Positions 22,925 through 32,885 of a stretch of DNA of 34,308 bases are shown here, piece after piece. A program made the translations under genes and the position numbers. Location: positions 1-34,308 of the forward strand of contig JAHLKC010000237.1 in NCBI GenBank assembly GCA_025449115.1. Reading direction: 5' to 3'. Position 1 is the first letter of the stretch; each line of letters opens with the position of its first letter. The stretch comes from Chytridium lagenaria (Eukaryota > Chytridiomycota > Chytridiomycetes > Chytridiales > Chytridiaceae). The notes under the pieces were generated by a model. The model ran no database searches. It was given only the letters and a program-made list of their open reading frames with translations, and was not told the origin of the DNA.

Positions 22925-23392
22925 ATGAAGACCAAGATACATCCGCACCTCCTCCACTCCAACCCAACCCACGTCACCATCAACAACGTCCTCATGCCGC
23001 TCAACCCAACCACAGGACGTCCAGAAGTCGGACCTGCCGTCCACATCATCAACGACAGAGGCACTCCCGTCCTTGGACCGCTGACTCCAGGAGAATCTTA
23101 TCGACTTGTTTGCGCTTGGGATGTAGGGACGTTGGATTGGGCCACTGCTGCTGCTTTGAGAGTGAGAGGAGAAAGTGGGAGGAAGGGTTGGGAAAATGGC
23201 GGGCCTGGATGGGATCAAGGTTGTGGGGGGACAACGACCCCAGAGAGGTGAGTTGATTGTGGTTTTTCTCTTTAGGGAGGCTGACCATAGGCTTGTGGTT
23301 CTAGGGATGCTCTACACTCGATGAGACCGCTACCAGTGATTTACACCAGCAAGGCGAACGCTTACAGCCCATTACCCTTCACATCCTACTAG
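22925..23392 (+). CDS. Hypothetical protein, two exons, 136 aa
   Basis: The ATG at 22925 in context aaaaATGA opens exon 1 (22925-23247). A 57-nt intron (23248-23304) with GTGAG donor, gctgacc branch-like motif and ctag acceptor leads in phase to exon 2 (23305-23392), which ends at TAG. The product has no signal peptide or membrane segment. It contains PLNPTTGRPEVGPAVHI, a Gly-rich middle (GWENGGPGWDQGCGG) and a Tyr/Pro-rich tail (YTSKANAYSPLPFTSY). No family is recognised. No frameshift is needed, and the clean splice and codon use argue for a real gene. Confidence 0.5.
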
Positions 23393-23619
23393 GCAAGCAA
23401 GAATTCTGAAGGAGTACTCAACATCAGCACCCGCAGTCTTCCAACACATTCAACCCCTACAACACCCACAACATATTCGCACACACACACATCATCTGTA
23501 CATATTTTCTTCTTCATATTTTAATAGGACATTAAAATAAACGCTGCTATATAGTTGACGGCCTTCCATCGCTTTCTTTTTTTTTGACCCCATCACCAGC
23601 ATAAGCATCATCATCATCA

Positions 23620-24048
23620 TGGAAATTTCTTCAGCACCGTCACAGCCTCAACAATCTGCAAGAATCACCACCAAACGCTGTACCCGCACAACTCTCCACC
23701 AGCAGCGCCTTATCCACCACACCCAATACACTGTCACACCCACCCACACCCAATGTACCCGTAGATATCATATCTCTAGCAATTCCAGGAGTAGTGACGG
23801 TTGCAACCAACACCAATGCCGCAGCGTCCTCCGATGCTGCAAATGTCAAACGTACTTACAAGAGACGCTTGCTTTAAGTCACCAGGGATGGAAAGGAGCT
23901 TTCTTTCTCAAGCTTGGACTTGAAGCAAGCCCATACCGACGTCCAAACCACCAGTGCACAAACGCCTTGCTCATCTTTAACAAACCCCTTCAGGTATGAT
24001 TGCGAGGATGTGAGAGTCTGCATTCCCAAAAAAGTTATCCAAGAATAA
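23620..24048 (+). other. Weak candidate broken coding stretch
   Basis: One plus frame reads sensibly from about 23660 (SPPNAVPAQLSTSSALSTTP, then VPVDIISLAIPGVVTV and NVKRTYKRRLL), hits a single TAA near 23876, then continues (VTRDGKELSFSSLDLKQAH) to TAA 24046-24048. There is no ATG in this frame; the ATG at 23619 is in another frame and lies in a CAT microsatellite (23606-23620). It could be a gene with one or two indels, or chance. No domain is recognised. Confidence 0.2.
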
Positions 24049-24157
24049 TATTTATATAGTTTTAATGAGGTCAGCAGGCGACTAACAGACTGGCCGCGAC
24101 AAATGGAAGGCGCGGGTCATTACAGGTTTAAAGTATGAGATTCAAAAAGAAACCGGT

Positions 24158-24605
24158 CTAAAAGGCAGAAACAGGGCTGACGAGTAAGCAGATGATGGCA
24201 GAAGCAAACAATAGTTTCCACAAGGCGAAAGAAGACGTCTGGCGGGAAGCGTTCGACTTTTTAAGAAGAAAAGTGAGGGGCAGTGTTCCTTTTTTCGTCG
24301 GATATAATGAAAGAAGTACAAGCTTGGTCACCAGCGGCGAAAGGGAGGAGCTGACGTATTTCTGTAACAACATCAGCGCGAAGAGTGCTGTTGCCGGTTT
24401 CGGCACCGGCGCCTGTCCAACGGTGGATCCAGGTGGGGTTGGTCGTGGTCTCACATTCCAGACCTGTCTTGGCCTGTCCTGTCTTGGTGTCGACGCAATT
24501 GAAGGCAGTCAGGTTACCGGGCCATTGGGCGGCTGGCTTGCATCCTTCTGGCTCCTTCAAGTTGAGGAGGAGAGAGGATGATGGTGAGAGAGGCTGAAGA
24601 GGCAT
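24158..24605 (-). CDS. Unrecognised four-cysteine, glycosylation-site-rich protein, paralogue A
   Basis: ATG 24605 opens a frame with EPEGCKPAAQWPGNLTAFNC, ECETTTNPTWIHRW, VTEIRQLLPFAAGDQACTS and ISDEKRN. After a +1 (or -2) frame change near 24277-24285 it resumes with LTFLLKKSNASRQ and a hydrophobic C-terminus (LLFASAIICLLVSPVSAF). Four cysteines and several N-x-[ST] sites shared with paralogue B point to an extracytoplasmic domain. The hydrophobic tail at the extreme C-terminus suggests a GPI signal or tail anchor. No normal signal peptide is seen at the N-terminus, which may be mis-read because of indels. A TATAAAT box lies about 56-62 nt upstream (24661-24667). No family is recognised. 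Confidence 0.6.
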
Positions 24606-24660
24606 GATGGCTGCTGTTGTTGCTGGGTTGGATGGGATGGTGAAAGTGGTGGGATGGGTG

Positions 24661-24667
24661 ATTTATA
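24661..24667 (-). promoter_or_regulatory. TATA box of paralogue A
   Basis: The minus strand reads cctgcTATAAATcaccc, 56-62 nt upstream of the ATG at 24605. Confidence 0.5.
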
Positions 24668-24889
24668 GCAGGAGGATGCAAAGGTAAAGAGACTTTTATT
24701 TTATTTATCTCACTTTCAACAGCTGCCCCCCAACTCATGCTGATTGCTGACTGACTCCCCTTAAGTTGCGCTACCTACCGAATAAGGTGATAGAGTTTAA
24801 ATTCTTGTGTCCGTGTAACATATACGCCAAATTCTTGTGCTTTGTGTAGCGTGCTGAGTGAGGAAGTATTGCAGATCCACGCGGTAATC

Positions 24890-25534
24890 TACCTCATAGG
24901 GATTCAGTTTATAATTTTGTGCTCACAGCCTGTCAAGTGCACCCTCTTCCTCCTTCAAGTTCTCGTTTGTGCTGATCTGCAAAAGGACACAAAAATTATA
25001 TTCGTGGGTTTCTCCCAGAACCTTGCGGTTCACCAGCCCTTTTAAAAGTTGATGTCTGTGTCTCTGTGCGGTTGCTTACTGCTTCAAACGACATGATATT
25101 CGAGTAACGAAACTACAGTATCAGAATGACCATAAAACGCAATGGGATCTACGACAAGGGAGTATTGAGCTGGCACTCGAGTCTTTTGAGGCGATATTGA
25201 TGGGGTTCGCGGAGAGGATGCGGCAGGTGGGTTGTTGGCCGACAAGTGTCGGTTCATGAGCTGGGTGTTCAATCCGTGGGTTCCGACGAGGATGTTGAAG
25301 GGCGTATATAGCGGCGGGTTTCGTTGAAGCGCATTTAAAATTCAACGGCAGCTCTGTGGTTTTGTTTTTAAATGTAAAGAAGAAAGAAAAAAAAAAAACA
25401 AGAAATCCTAAAGCGATTTATTCAATTTGTAGATATATTTGTTATGAGGTGTACGAATTACTACAGACAATAATGTAGTTACAGAAAGAGGTCCCGACAA
25501 GCAGAAGGTTAACATCATTGCGGGAGAAGAGTTA
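24890..25534. other. Spacer between the duplicated units
   Basis: No supportable gene. Open frames of 60-74 codons occur on the minus strand at 25084-25345 but have no domain or start support. Confidence 0.45.
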
Positions 25535-25981
25535 TCAGGCAAAAGCAGGGCTGACGAATAAGCTGATAATGGCAGCAGCGAGGAGAACCAAAGCAAAGGG
25601 AGAGGTTTTCAGCTGACGCGAAGCGTTGGAATTTTTCATGAGAAAAGTGAGAGAGGCGTTCCTTTTATCGTCGGATACAATAAAGGAGGAACACTCTTTG
25701 TCGCCAGCGTTGAAAGGAAGGAGTTGACGCACATCTGCCGCGAAATCAGCTCGAACGGTGCTGTTGCTAGAGTCTGCAGCGGCTCCCCTCCAGCGGTTGA
25801 CCCAGGTCGTGTTGGCTGCGGTCTCACATGATAGCTCTACCTTGACATCTCCAATCTTGTTGTCTACGCAATTGTAGGCAGTCAAGTTTCCTGGCCATTG
25901 TACGGCTGGCTTGCACCCTTCAGGTTCTCTCAAGTTGAGGAAAAGAGTGGGTGATGAAGTATTTGACGTCGAGAGGGACAT
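25535..25981 (-). CDS. Unrecognised four-cysteine, glycosylation-site-rich protein, paralogue B (148 aa)
   Basis: This is an intact 148-codon frame, ATG 25981 (gccATGt) to TGA 25535. It matches paralogue A closely: REPEGCKPAVQWPGNLTAYN, LSCETAANTTWVNRW, VRQLLPFNAGDKECSSF and SDDKRNASLTF. Cysteines near residues 22, 37, 51 and 94 are conserved in both copies, as are N-glycosylation motifs NLT and NAS. The C-terminus (SPFALVLLAAAIISLFVSPA) is a hydrophobic segment of about 20 residues with no polar tail, as in GPI signals. The upstream minus-strand sequence contains a possible exon end CTGCAG-GTACCT near 26006, so an upstream exon supplying a signal peptide is possible but phase does not confirm it. 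Function unknown. Confidence 0.65.
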   Translation of the reverse strand: MSLSTSNTSSPTLFLNLREPEGCKPAVQWPGNLTAYNCVDNKIGDVKVELSCETAANTTWVNRWRGAAADSSNSTVRADFAADVRQLLPFNAGDKECSSFIVSDDKRNASLTFLMKNSNASRQLKTSPFALVLLAAAIISLFVSPAFA

Positions 25982-26065
25982 GGCGATGGTTGGGAGGTAG
26001 GAAGGTAGGTACCTGCTGCAGGGTGCGGATGAGTAAGATGAGGTGGACTCCTGAAAGGTTTAGAA

Positions 26066-26092
26066 GTGAATGAGTGAGTGAGTGAGTGAGTG
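26066..26092. repeat. TGAG microsatellite
   Basis: Six or so direct copies of TGAG lie upstream of paralogue B, inside its probable leader or promoter. Confidence 0.85.
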
Positions 26093-26353
26093 AAAGATGG
26101 AGGAAGGTAGAGCGGAGGGAAATGAGGGAATCCTTTTCCATTATTTGTTATCGCCCGTCTCTTATAACATGCTTGTGTCCTGCTCTTTGTTTGTGATCCA
26201 GCAGCCCTGCCTCCGATTTCCTCTTTAAGCAGCTTCCAATTAAGTTTAAACTCTTGTGACTCCGCAGGGCTTTGGTCCACCATACACCAAAAAAGGAAGT
26301 GTTGCATATCCATTCGGTAGAATTTATTTTATATGACTTTAATAGAAAATAAA

Positions 26354-26389
26354 ACGCGTAATATCATCAATCACCACGCGTCTACGCGT
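26354..26389. promoter_or_regulatory. Triple ACGCGT (MCB-like) box cluster
   Basis: Three perfect copies of the palindrome ACGCGT lie at 26354-26359, 26376-26381 and 26384-26389. In fungi ACGCGT is the MluI cell-cycle box bound by MBF (Mbp1/Swi6 family). The cluster lies about 370 nt upstream of paralogue B on one side and about 55 nt upstream of the open frame at 26443 on the other. Function is inference. Confidence 0.4.
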
Positions 26390-26442
26390 CAACGAGACTC
26401 AAAACATCCCGCAGAGAAGCATGAACTATTAACTTGAATATA

Positions 26443-26943
26443 ATGGGTTTATTCAGAAAAGAAGAGGATCGGAGAAAACAACAGACATTTTGTTTTAGGA
26501 AGAGCCGGAGAGGACTTGGAGCGACAAATTTGTCGGCTACAAAATTATTTTCTCGTTGTGCTCCAACATCCAATTTACCTCTTAGAAATGCATGTTGGTG
26601 GGTACTGTCTGGTGCTGCTTTGCAACTCAATATTTTGGATAAAGGAAACCCCCTTTCCTTTGACTCTGATGTGACGGTACCTGTACCATACATCACGGAA
26701 CGCAAACATACATGCGCGCGTGATTCTCCTTTCAACACTCCCACCTTAAGGCGCATGCATGCGATAAGATATTTTATTAAGGTTAACCATATCCTTAAAA
26801 TAACAAAGCCGTTTTCTTGTGTTCGAGACAAATTTACAAATGTATTTTATTCGGCTTGTAAGTTTATTTTACGGTCTGGTAGTGCTTTGCAATTTGCAAA
26901 CGACATATATACGGACCTTCCAATAGGTGCATCGAGAAAGTAA
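26443..26943 (+). CDS. Weak candidate gene, 166 aa, no recognised domain
   Basis: ATG 26443 opens the longest uninterrupted plus frame outside the recognised genes, starting MGLFRKEEDRRKQQ and ending at TAA 26941-26943. It follows the ACGCGT cluster. The product is basic with scattered Cys and no signal peptide. An overlapping 149-codon minus frame exists at 26382-26831. One of these could be real, or both could reflect low stop density by chance. Confidence 0.22.
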   Translation: MGLFRKEEDRRKQQTFCFRKSRRGLGATNLSATKLFSRCAPTSNLPLRNACWWVLSGAALQLNILDKGNPLSFDSDVTVPVPYITERKHTCARDSPFNTPTLRRMHAIRYFIKVNHILKITKPFSCVRDKFTNVFYSACKFILRSGSALQFANDIYTDLPIGASRK

Positions 26944-27228
26944 CGAAAAGAAGTCGTGTTATCTCCATCGCCCCTTCGCGCATGCAGTTGAAAATGGACT
27001 TGTGATCAGGCGTGATCGATCGATCTAGTCGAGGCGCGCGGGCACACTGAAAAGAGCCGAGAATCTGCCGACTCTATATGAATCCAATTAATCGTACTAT
27101 TATAGTGCAACGCCATCACCATAAATGGGATAATTGGAGGAAATAGTTTGATTGTTAACACGAAAGGGGTATGGCTAATATGAGTGCGTCTGCTCGGTGA
27201 AGAAGAGAACAGCGACCGCCGCCGTCCG

Positions 27229-27419
27229 TTCGTGTGTTTGGGAAACCCGTCTCGAAGGGGGTATTTTTGGATGAGCCTGAGGATCTACCTGACATTAATT
27301 ACTTCCTCAATGGATCAACGCCCATCCGTCGCATCGCCGTCGGCTTCGGTGTCATTTATTTCCAGCATCAAAGATACAGGCGCTTGACGTACCAATTACC
27401 TGAAGCTTCACCCAATTAA
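27229..27419 (+). pseudogene. Possible jacalin-lectin-like fragment
   Basis: A plus frame reads FGKPVSKGVFLDEPEDLPDI then NGSTPIRRIAVGFGVIYFQ and HQRYR, ending at TAA near 27419. The spacing F-x-D...P-I-x-x-I-x-V-x-x-G-x-V-I is reminiscent of jacalin-type beta-prism lectins. There is no clear start or signal peptide, and the continuation downstream could not be followed in one frame. This is a weak, pattern-based call. Confidence 0.22.
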
Positions 27420-27734
27420 CAGATCTGCCTGCGGATTACGGGCCGGGGATGCACAGCTCAACGGTTTGGACCGGCGGCCAAGGACGCCTATGGTGTAGTT
27501 CCAGCCGTCGCCCTGATAAAAGGATCCGCTTCTCTTGATAGATTATCCTTTCTTACGACATAAACTGCTCTTACAAAGTGTCCGGGAGCTATATGTAACT
27601 ATCCTGAAGCAGGCGATGGAGTTTTGGTGCTGCGGTCAAACAGATGGGTTTTTCAAATATTGTCGACGTCGAGACCATTTTGTCTCGACCTCAGGGTTTC
27701 TTTTTTTATCCTCTTCGATTTTTGATGCTCCAGC

Positions 27735-27752
27735 CTAGCTAGCTAGCTAGCT
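27735..27752. repeat. CTAG microsatellite (4.5 units)
   Basis: Perfect ctagctagctagctagct, also palindromic. Confidence 0.9.
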
Positions 27753-28195
27753 CCCTGCTCTTTTCTAGGTTGAAATTTCATCTGATATTTATGTGCTTGC
27801 TGCTGATGTTATAGGATATTCATATAACGCGGGCTAAAGATCTCGCATTACGCCTCAACAATCTACCTTAACACCTCTAGTCACACTACCATCAAGAGTC
27901 TACGATAACTTTTCATTTTCCACTTCCCTTCCACAGGTGGGAATGATGAGAGGATAATCAAGAATGAGGCAGAAAAAAAAAAAAAAACACATTAGAAAGC
28001 GAACACGCATAGTTGAGGGGCATGAAGGCATAAGGTGTTAGATGTGCGTCACTTGCAATAACGGGATGATCAACAAGGAAAGGGAAGTAGATTTGCATGA
28101 TCTTAGATTTTTTTTCAAATAAATATAAATAGAAAAGAAAAGAAAAGAAATAAAAACCAACACGTAACCATCCAAAGAGAAACTAAAGTTCCGGT

Positions 28196-28894
28196 CAATT
28201 CTTACGTAAAACTCCACCACCTCCATGACCGTTCCTGACAGCATTTTCTATCGCTTTCGAGACAATTTTCTTCGATTCTCGTGCAGAAACGGACCACCTC
28301 CATATGCCCTTGTTCATCCATCCGTATCTCGTAAAGACTTCCACCCAATTCTTATGTAGAAAACGAACCACGTCCAAATGCCAGTGTTCCGCCGCCTTTT
28401 CCGTAATGTCTTTCGTGCAGCCTTCCCTTCGATGATCATGGCGGAAGTGAACCAATCTATCTTAGTTCAAAGCAGCCTTCTTGACGATGTTCGTGAGGAA
28501 TTAAACTAAATCGAGGTGTACAATTTGGCGGCGTCATTCATGGATCTCGAAGAAAAGTGGTGGGATCCCACCGCAGCATTCAATTGTCCATAACGTTGTT
28601 ATTGTTGACTGCAGGATGATGGCTATGGTAGTCATATAACCAGGAGGTGACGGCAGTGCATAATAATAGATGGGGCGAGATCCTGGGACTTGAAGTTACA
28701 GCTTATCATAAAGTTTGACGGCGATCTCTTGGGAGACAGGGAGGAAGTAGTTGGGCGGCTAATGAAGGGAATAAAGGCAAATGTGAGATCGGGAGGGAGC
28801 AGAGGTAGGTTCGGGCATATGCACTCCAGATTATGGATAGTTCAAGGTCGTTGATGTATCGAAGGATTTTATGACGAATCTCTGGTGGAAGCAA
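28196..28894 (-). pseudogene. Degraded F-box / ankyrin-repeat protein gene
   Basis: From about 28894 downward, the minus strand reads LLPPEIRHKILRYINDLELS, an F-box-like start (L-P-x-E-I-x-x-K-I-L), but with no in-frame ATG and an early stop at 28706. After a stretch with stops and frame changes come ankyrin units: GHLDLV (near 28515), a HEHRQEGC-like remnant, then an 86-codon frame (28195-28455) with FRHDHRREGCTKDITEKAAE and HWHLDVVRFLHKN, and finally AIENAVRNGHG. The unit AAE-x-x-HLDVVRFLH-x-N-x-x-EGCT is the ankyrin style common in chytrid and amoebal F-box/ankyrin families. The missing start and multiple stops exceed the single-indel pattern of the other genes. It lies head-to-head with SNU114. 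Confidence 0.62.
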
Positions 28895-29063
28895 GGCGAA
28901 GGATTAAAAGTTCGTGGACAGCAAACAGACGATGAAGCAGTGTCGTAACAGTCTGAAAGATCAGACAATCCTTGACTGCGGAATTTTTCAGTTCGCTCAT
29001 CAATCTGCACTCACCGACGTCGACGAAAGCCATAGGAGCATCCCATTCAAACCCATAGCCAAC
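28895..29063. promoter_or_regulatory. Bidirectional promoter region between F-box/ankyrin locus and SNU114
   Basis: The 169-nt gap separates two divergently oriented starts. No clear TATA box is seen on the SNU114 side, as is common for housekeeping genes. Confidence 0.4.
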
Positions 29064-32000
29064 ATGGACCCAGATCTCTACGACGAATTCGGTGAGTTTA
29101 CCCTTACTTTCTCTTCAGTATCAACGGTGCATGCTCTTTCTACAATGTACTGACAACAATTCTTTTCTTTGCTTGGGTTTCACTTGAATGCAGGCAACTA
29201 CATCGGCCCGGATCTCGAGGAAGACGAAGAGGGGGATGATTTTGGATTTGGCGGTCCTGCTGGAGGTTAGCAGGAAAGGACCAGGAGGAACAGAGCCCGG
29301 ACGGTCGAATGGATGAGGATGGCAGAGAACCTTGGCAGAATGATGGCATGGCGTTGATGCAAGTGGATGGTGGGTTTCGTAACTTTTCGGAGAGACATAA
29401 TGCGCTAATTCGATGTACTCAATAGCTCCTCCTCGAGTGCTGTTGTTCTACACGAAGATAAAAAGTACTACCCAACTGCCGAGGAGATTTATGGACCCGA
29501 TGTTGAAACGATGGTGCAAGATGAAGATACCCAACCCCTTACAATGCCCATTATCGCGCCTTTGAAGAAACCCAAAACTTATATTCAAGAAAAAGATCTC
29601 CAGAAACCAAATTTAGCAAAGAGTAAGGATGCGAAAGAGCAAAACAAATCAGGCTGACTTTAACAATTAGATTCATGGCGGATTTACAGAGCTACCCAGA
29701 CCACGTCCGAAACGTTGCGTTTATAGGACACCTTCATCACGGAAAGACGTCACTTATTGATGTGCTTGTTACTCAAACACATAATGTGGATTGGTCACCC
29801 GGAGATGATATACGATACACGGATGTTCACGATATGGAGAGACAGCGTGGGTTGAGCATCAAGGCGAAACCTATATCTTTGGTTATGCAGGATGTTCGTG
29901 GGAAAGCTACTTGTTGAATATTCTTGATACCCCTGGGCATGTAAATTTCTCGGATGAGGTGGCAGCTGCCGTGAGATTGGTAGATGGTGCGGTAATTGTG
30001 GTGGATGCTGTTGAGGGGGTAAGCTCTTATCCTTTGGCCTAATCGCTTTTCTGGGTTAAAGTTAAAAATGGCTGATATATATTTTGTCGTCAGCTGATGG
30101 TTACGACCGAGAAGATGATCCAGCATCTTGTTAATGAGAACATACCAATGACTTTGGTCATCAACAAGATGGATAGATTGATTTTGGAGTTGAAATTGCC
30201 GCCAAGTGACGCATATTTTAAAATTAAGCATACTTTAGAAGAGCTAAATTCCCTCATCGAGTTAGTATATTCTTTTTGTTTTTCTCAAATTCGTCCTTTT
30301 TCTTTTTTTTTTTGTTCTCACCACTTTTCCAGAAAATGCCCTGGTGGTGAAAAGTTTAGGTTTTCGCCTGAACTTGGAAACGTGTGTTTTGCGTCGAGTC
30401 AGTTTGGATGGTGCTTTTCCCTCAAGTCTTTTGCTAAAATGTATTCTGAAACACACGGTTAGTATTATTTCCTCAAACTTTGTAGTGGGTCCGATCAACA
30501 TTTATGCTCATAATCTTACGCGAATACACAGGATCCGCTTTTAACATTGACGACTTTGCTGTGCGTTTGTGGGGTGATATCTATTTTGACGATCGCCGCC
30601 GCTCATTCCGCAAAAAGCCCCATCGTGAAGACGCTCAACGTACTTTTGTCCACTTTATTCTTGAGCCTCTCTACAAACTTTACGCTCAAGTCCTTGGAGA
30701 GGACACAAAGACGCTCACTTCCACTCTTTCATCCCTTGGTGTTTACCTTAAGCCGTCTGTTCTTGCTATGGACGTGAAGCCTTTGTTGACGATTGTCTGC
30801 GTGTCGTTCTTTGGCGTGTCGACGGGTCTTGCTGATATGATTGTTAGCAAACTTCCGTCACCTGTTGAGGGGGGTCGTAGGAAGGTTGAGCGGATTTTCA
30901 CTGGAGATATGACGTCTGATGTTGCAGAGGCAATGCGGAAGTGTGACCCGGAAGGACCTCTTATGATTCATATTACCAAGCAGTACAACTCTGAAAATAT
31001 GGATGGATTTGAGGCTTTTGGAAGGGTGATGAGTGGAACTGTTAAAGTTGGGCAGACGGTGAGGGTATTGGGAGAGAGATACTCTCCAGATGATGAAGAA
31101 GATATGGCTGTTAAGGAGGTGGGTGTTTCTTTGTTCCAGTCAAGGTGAGCTTAAATCCTTTCACCGCGTTTATGTTAATTTTTGAACAGATATAAAATCA
31201 AGTTGAATGCTGTTCCGGCTGGAAACCTTGTTCTTTTGTCTGGGATTGATGCGTCTATTGTGAAAACTGCTACTGTGACAACGCTTGTACCGACTGAAGA
31301 CGAACCGGTCTATCCGTTTAAACCGTTAAAGTACACAACGACACCGGTGGTCAAGGTTGCCGTCGAGCCGCTTAATCCCACCGAGCTTCCTAAGATGCTT
31401 GACGGTATGCGTAAAATCAAGAAGAGTTACTCTATCCTTGATGCAGTGGTATGTATTTATATTTTTCCTTCAAATGTCCTTTTGTTGTAAGCGTTATTAT
31501 TTATCTATTTATTTATTTTTTACTAATCTTTATTTGTGAAGGTTGAGGAATCAGGTGAACACGTTCTGGTCGGAACAGGCGAGCTCTATTTGGATTGCGT
31601 TCTCCACGACCTTAGAAAATTATATTCTGAAATTGAAATCAAAGTCGCCGACCCCGTCGTGACTTTCCGTGAAACCGTCGTCGAAACCTCGTCATTAAAG
31701 TGTTTTGCTGAAGACCCCAATAAGCGTAACCGCATCACGATTATCGCGGAGCCTCTTGAGAAGGGTATCGCTGAGGACATTGAGGAGCAGAGAGTTGAAA
31801 TGTCGTGGGGAAAGAAAGGCATTGCGAATTTCTTCGAGCAGAACTATAGCTGGGATATCCTTGCAGCGCGTAATGTGTGGGCGTTTGGGCCTGTTGAGGC
31901 ACCACCGAACGTCTTGGTGAATGATACGCTTTCGGATGAGACTGATCAGTCTTTGCTGAATTCGGTGAAGGATTATATGAAGCAAGGTTTCCAGTGGTCG

Positions 32001-32835
32001 ACAAGGCAGGGACCACTTTGTGATGAGCGTAAGTATTTTTTATGGTTTTTTTTTATTTTTTTTATTTGCTGTTAGCAGTGTGATGTCTGATATGATTTAA
32101 AGCCATTCGCAATGTAAAATTCAGGATTTTGGATGCGACTCTCGCTGACAAGCCTATTTTCCGAGGTGGAGGTCAGATTATCCCTACAGCACGGAGAGTT
32201 TGTTACTCTGCCTTCCTGATGGTTAGTGAAGCCTTGCTAATTTTGTAATGTTGTTGCCCTTTCATTTTTCTTTTTTATATATAAGGAATTATAGTAAGCT
32301 GACGACACACATAGGGAACCCCTCGTCTTATGGAGCCCATCTACTATGTCGAGATCCAAGCTCCTGCCGACTGTGTTTCCGCCGTCTACACTGTGCTCGC
32401 CCGTCGTCGTGGCCACGTCGTTCAGGACCTGCCTAAACCCGGATCCCCTTTATACACCGTCAAGGCATACATCCCCGTTATCGACTCGTTTGGTTTTGAA
32501 ACCGATCTCAGGACACATACGCAAGGCCAGGCGTTCTGCCAGCAGGTGTTTAACCACTGGCAGGTTGTGCCTGGAGATCCTCTGGATAAGAGTATTGTCT
32601 TGAGGCCGCTTGAGCCTAGCCCGGCACAACACCTTGCTAGAGATTTTATGATCAAGACTAGACGGCGGAAGGGACTTAGCGAGGATGTTGTTGTTACAAA
32701 GTTCTTTGATGATCCTATGGTAATTTACTTCTGTTTGCTTTAATGTTTTTGGATGATTTATTAACGCGTTTTCTCTTCTTCATTTCGCAGCTTTTGGAGT
32801 TGGCTAAGGTTGAAGGCGGTATTCTAGGGTTGTAA
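29064..32835 (+). CDS. SNU114: U5 snRNP GTPase Snu114 (EFTUD2 family), 12 exons
   Basis: Snu114 is the EF-2-like GTPase of the U5 snRNP that controls spliceosome activation through Brr2. Exons: 29064-29091, 29194-29369, 29426-29622, 29671-30018, 30094-30260, 30333-30457, 30532-31144, 31190-31448, 31542-32028, 32103-32221, 32315-32719, 32791-32835; introns are 45-102 nt. Total about 989 codons, matching the family. An acidic N-terminus ([20 protein letters not shown]) precedes [20 protein letters not shown]. The GTPase domain has P-loop [20 protein letters not shown] and [16 protein letters not shown]-2-like domains follow, with [20 protein letters not shown] and [20 protein letters not shown], ending FFDDPM-LLELAK. 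Branch-like motifs (gctgac, tactaat) are visible. One-base losses occur at about 29260, 29430, within 29580-29622, and in the A-run 29903-29905; allowing for them, every exon junction keeps phase. The gene is essential in yeast, so these are probably sequence errors. Confidence 0.97.
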
Positions 32836-32885
32836 ATGTGATCGTTTTTATTTTTTAAATGTTGTCGCCGTCGCAAACCGGCGTT

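Larger units (their letters stand above)
24158..26320 (-). repeat. Tandem segmental duplication of a gene plus its promoter
   Basis: The two paralogous genes (24158-24605 and 25535-25981) share the same strand, and similarity continues upstream: gagtttaaattcttgtg near 24795 against aagtttaaactcttgtg near 26242, and ggaagtattgcagatccac near 24862 against ggaagtgttgcatatccat near 26295. The duplicated unit therefore included roughly 300 bp of upstream DNA; copies are offset by about 1.4 kb. Confidence 0.7.
26944..28190. other. Mostly non-coding stretch with a possible lectin-like fragment and simple repeats
   Basis: Between the weak frame at 26443 and the ankyrin pseudogene only one notable coding-like segment is seen, at 27229-27419 (listed separately). 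A CTAG microsatellite lies at 27735-27752 and GATC repeats near 27015-27027. Confidence 0.45.

Noticed and set aside
26382..26831. 149-codon minus-strand open frame opposite the 166-aa candidate
   Set aside because: No promoter or domain; kept only as a reason to doubt the plus-strand candidate.
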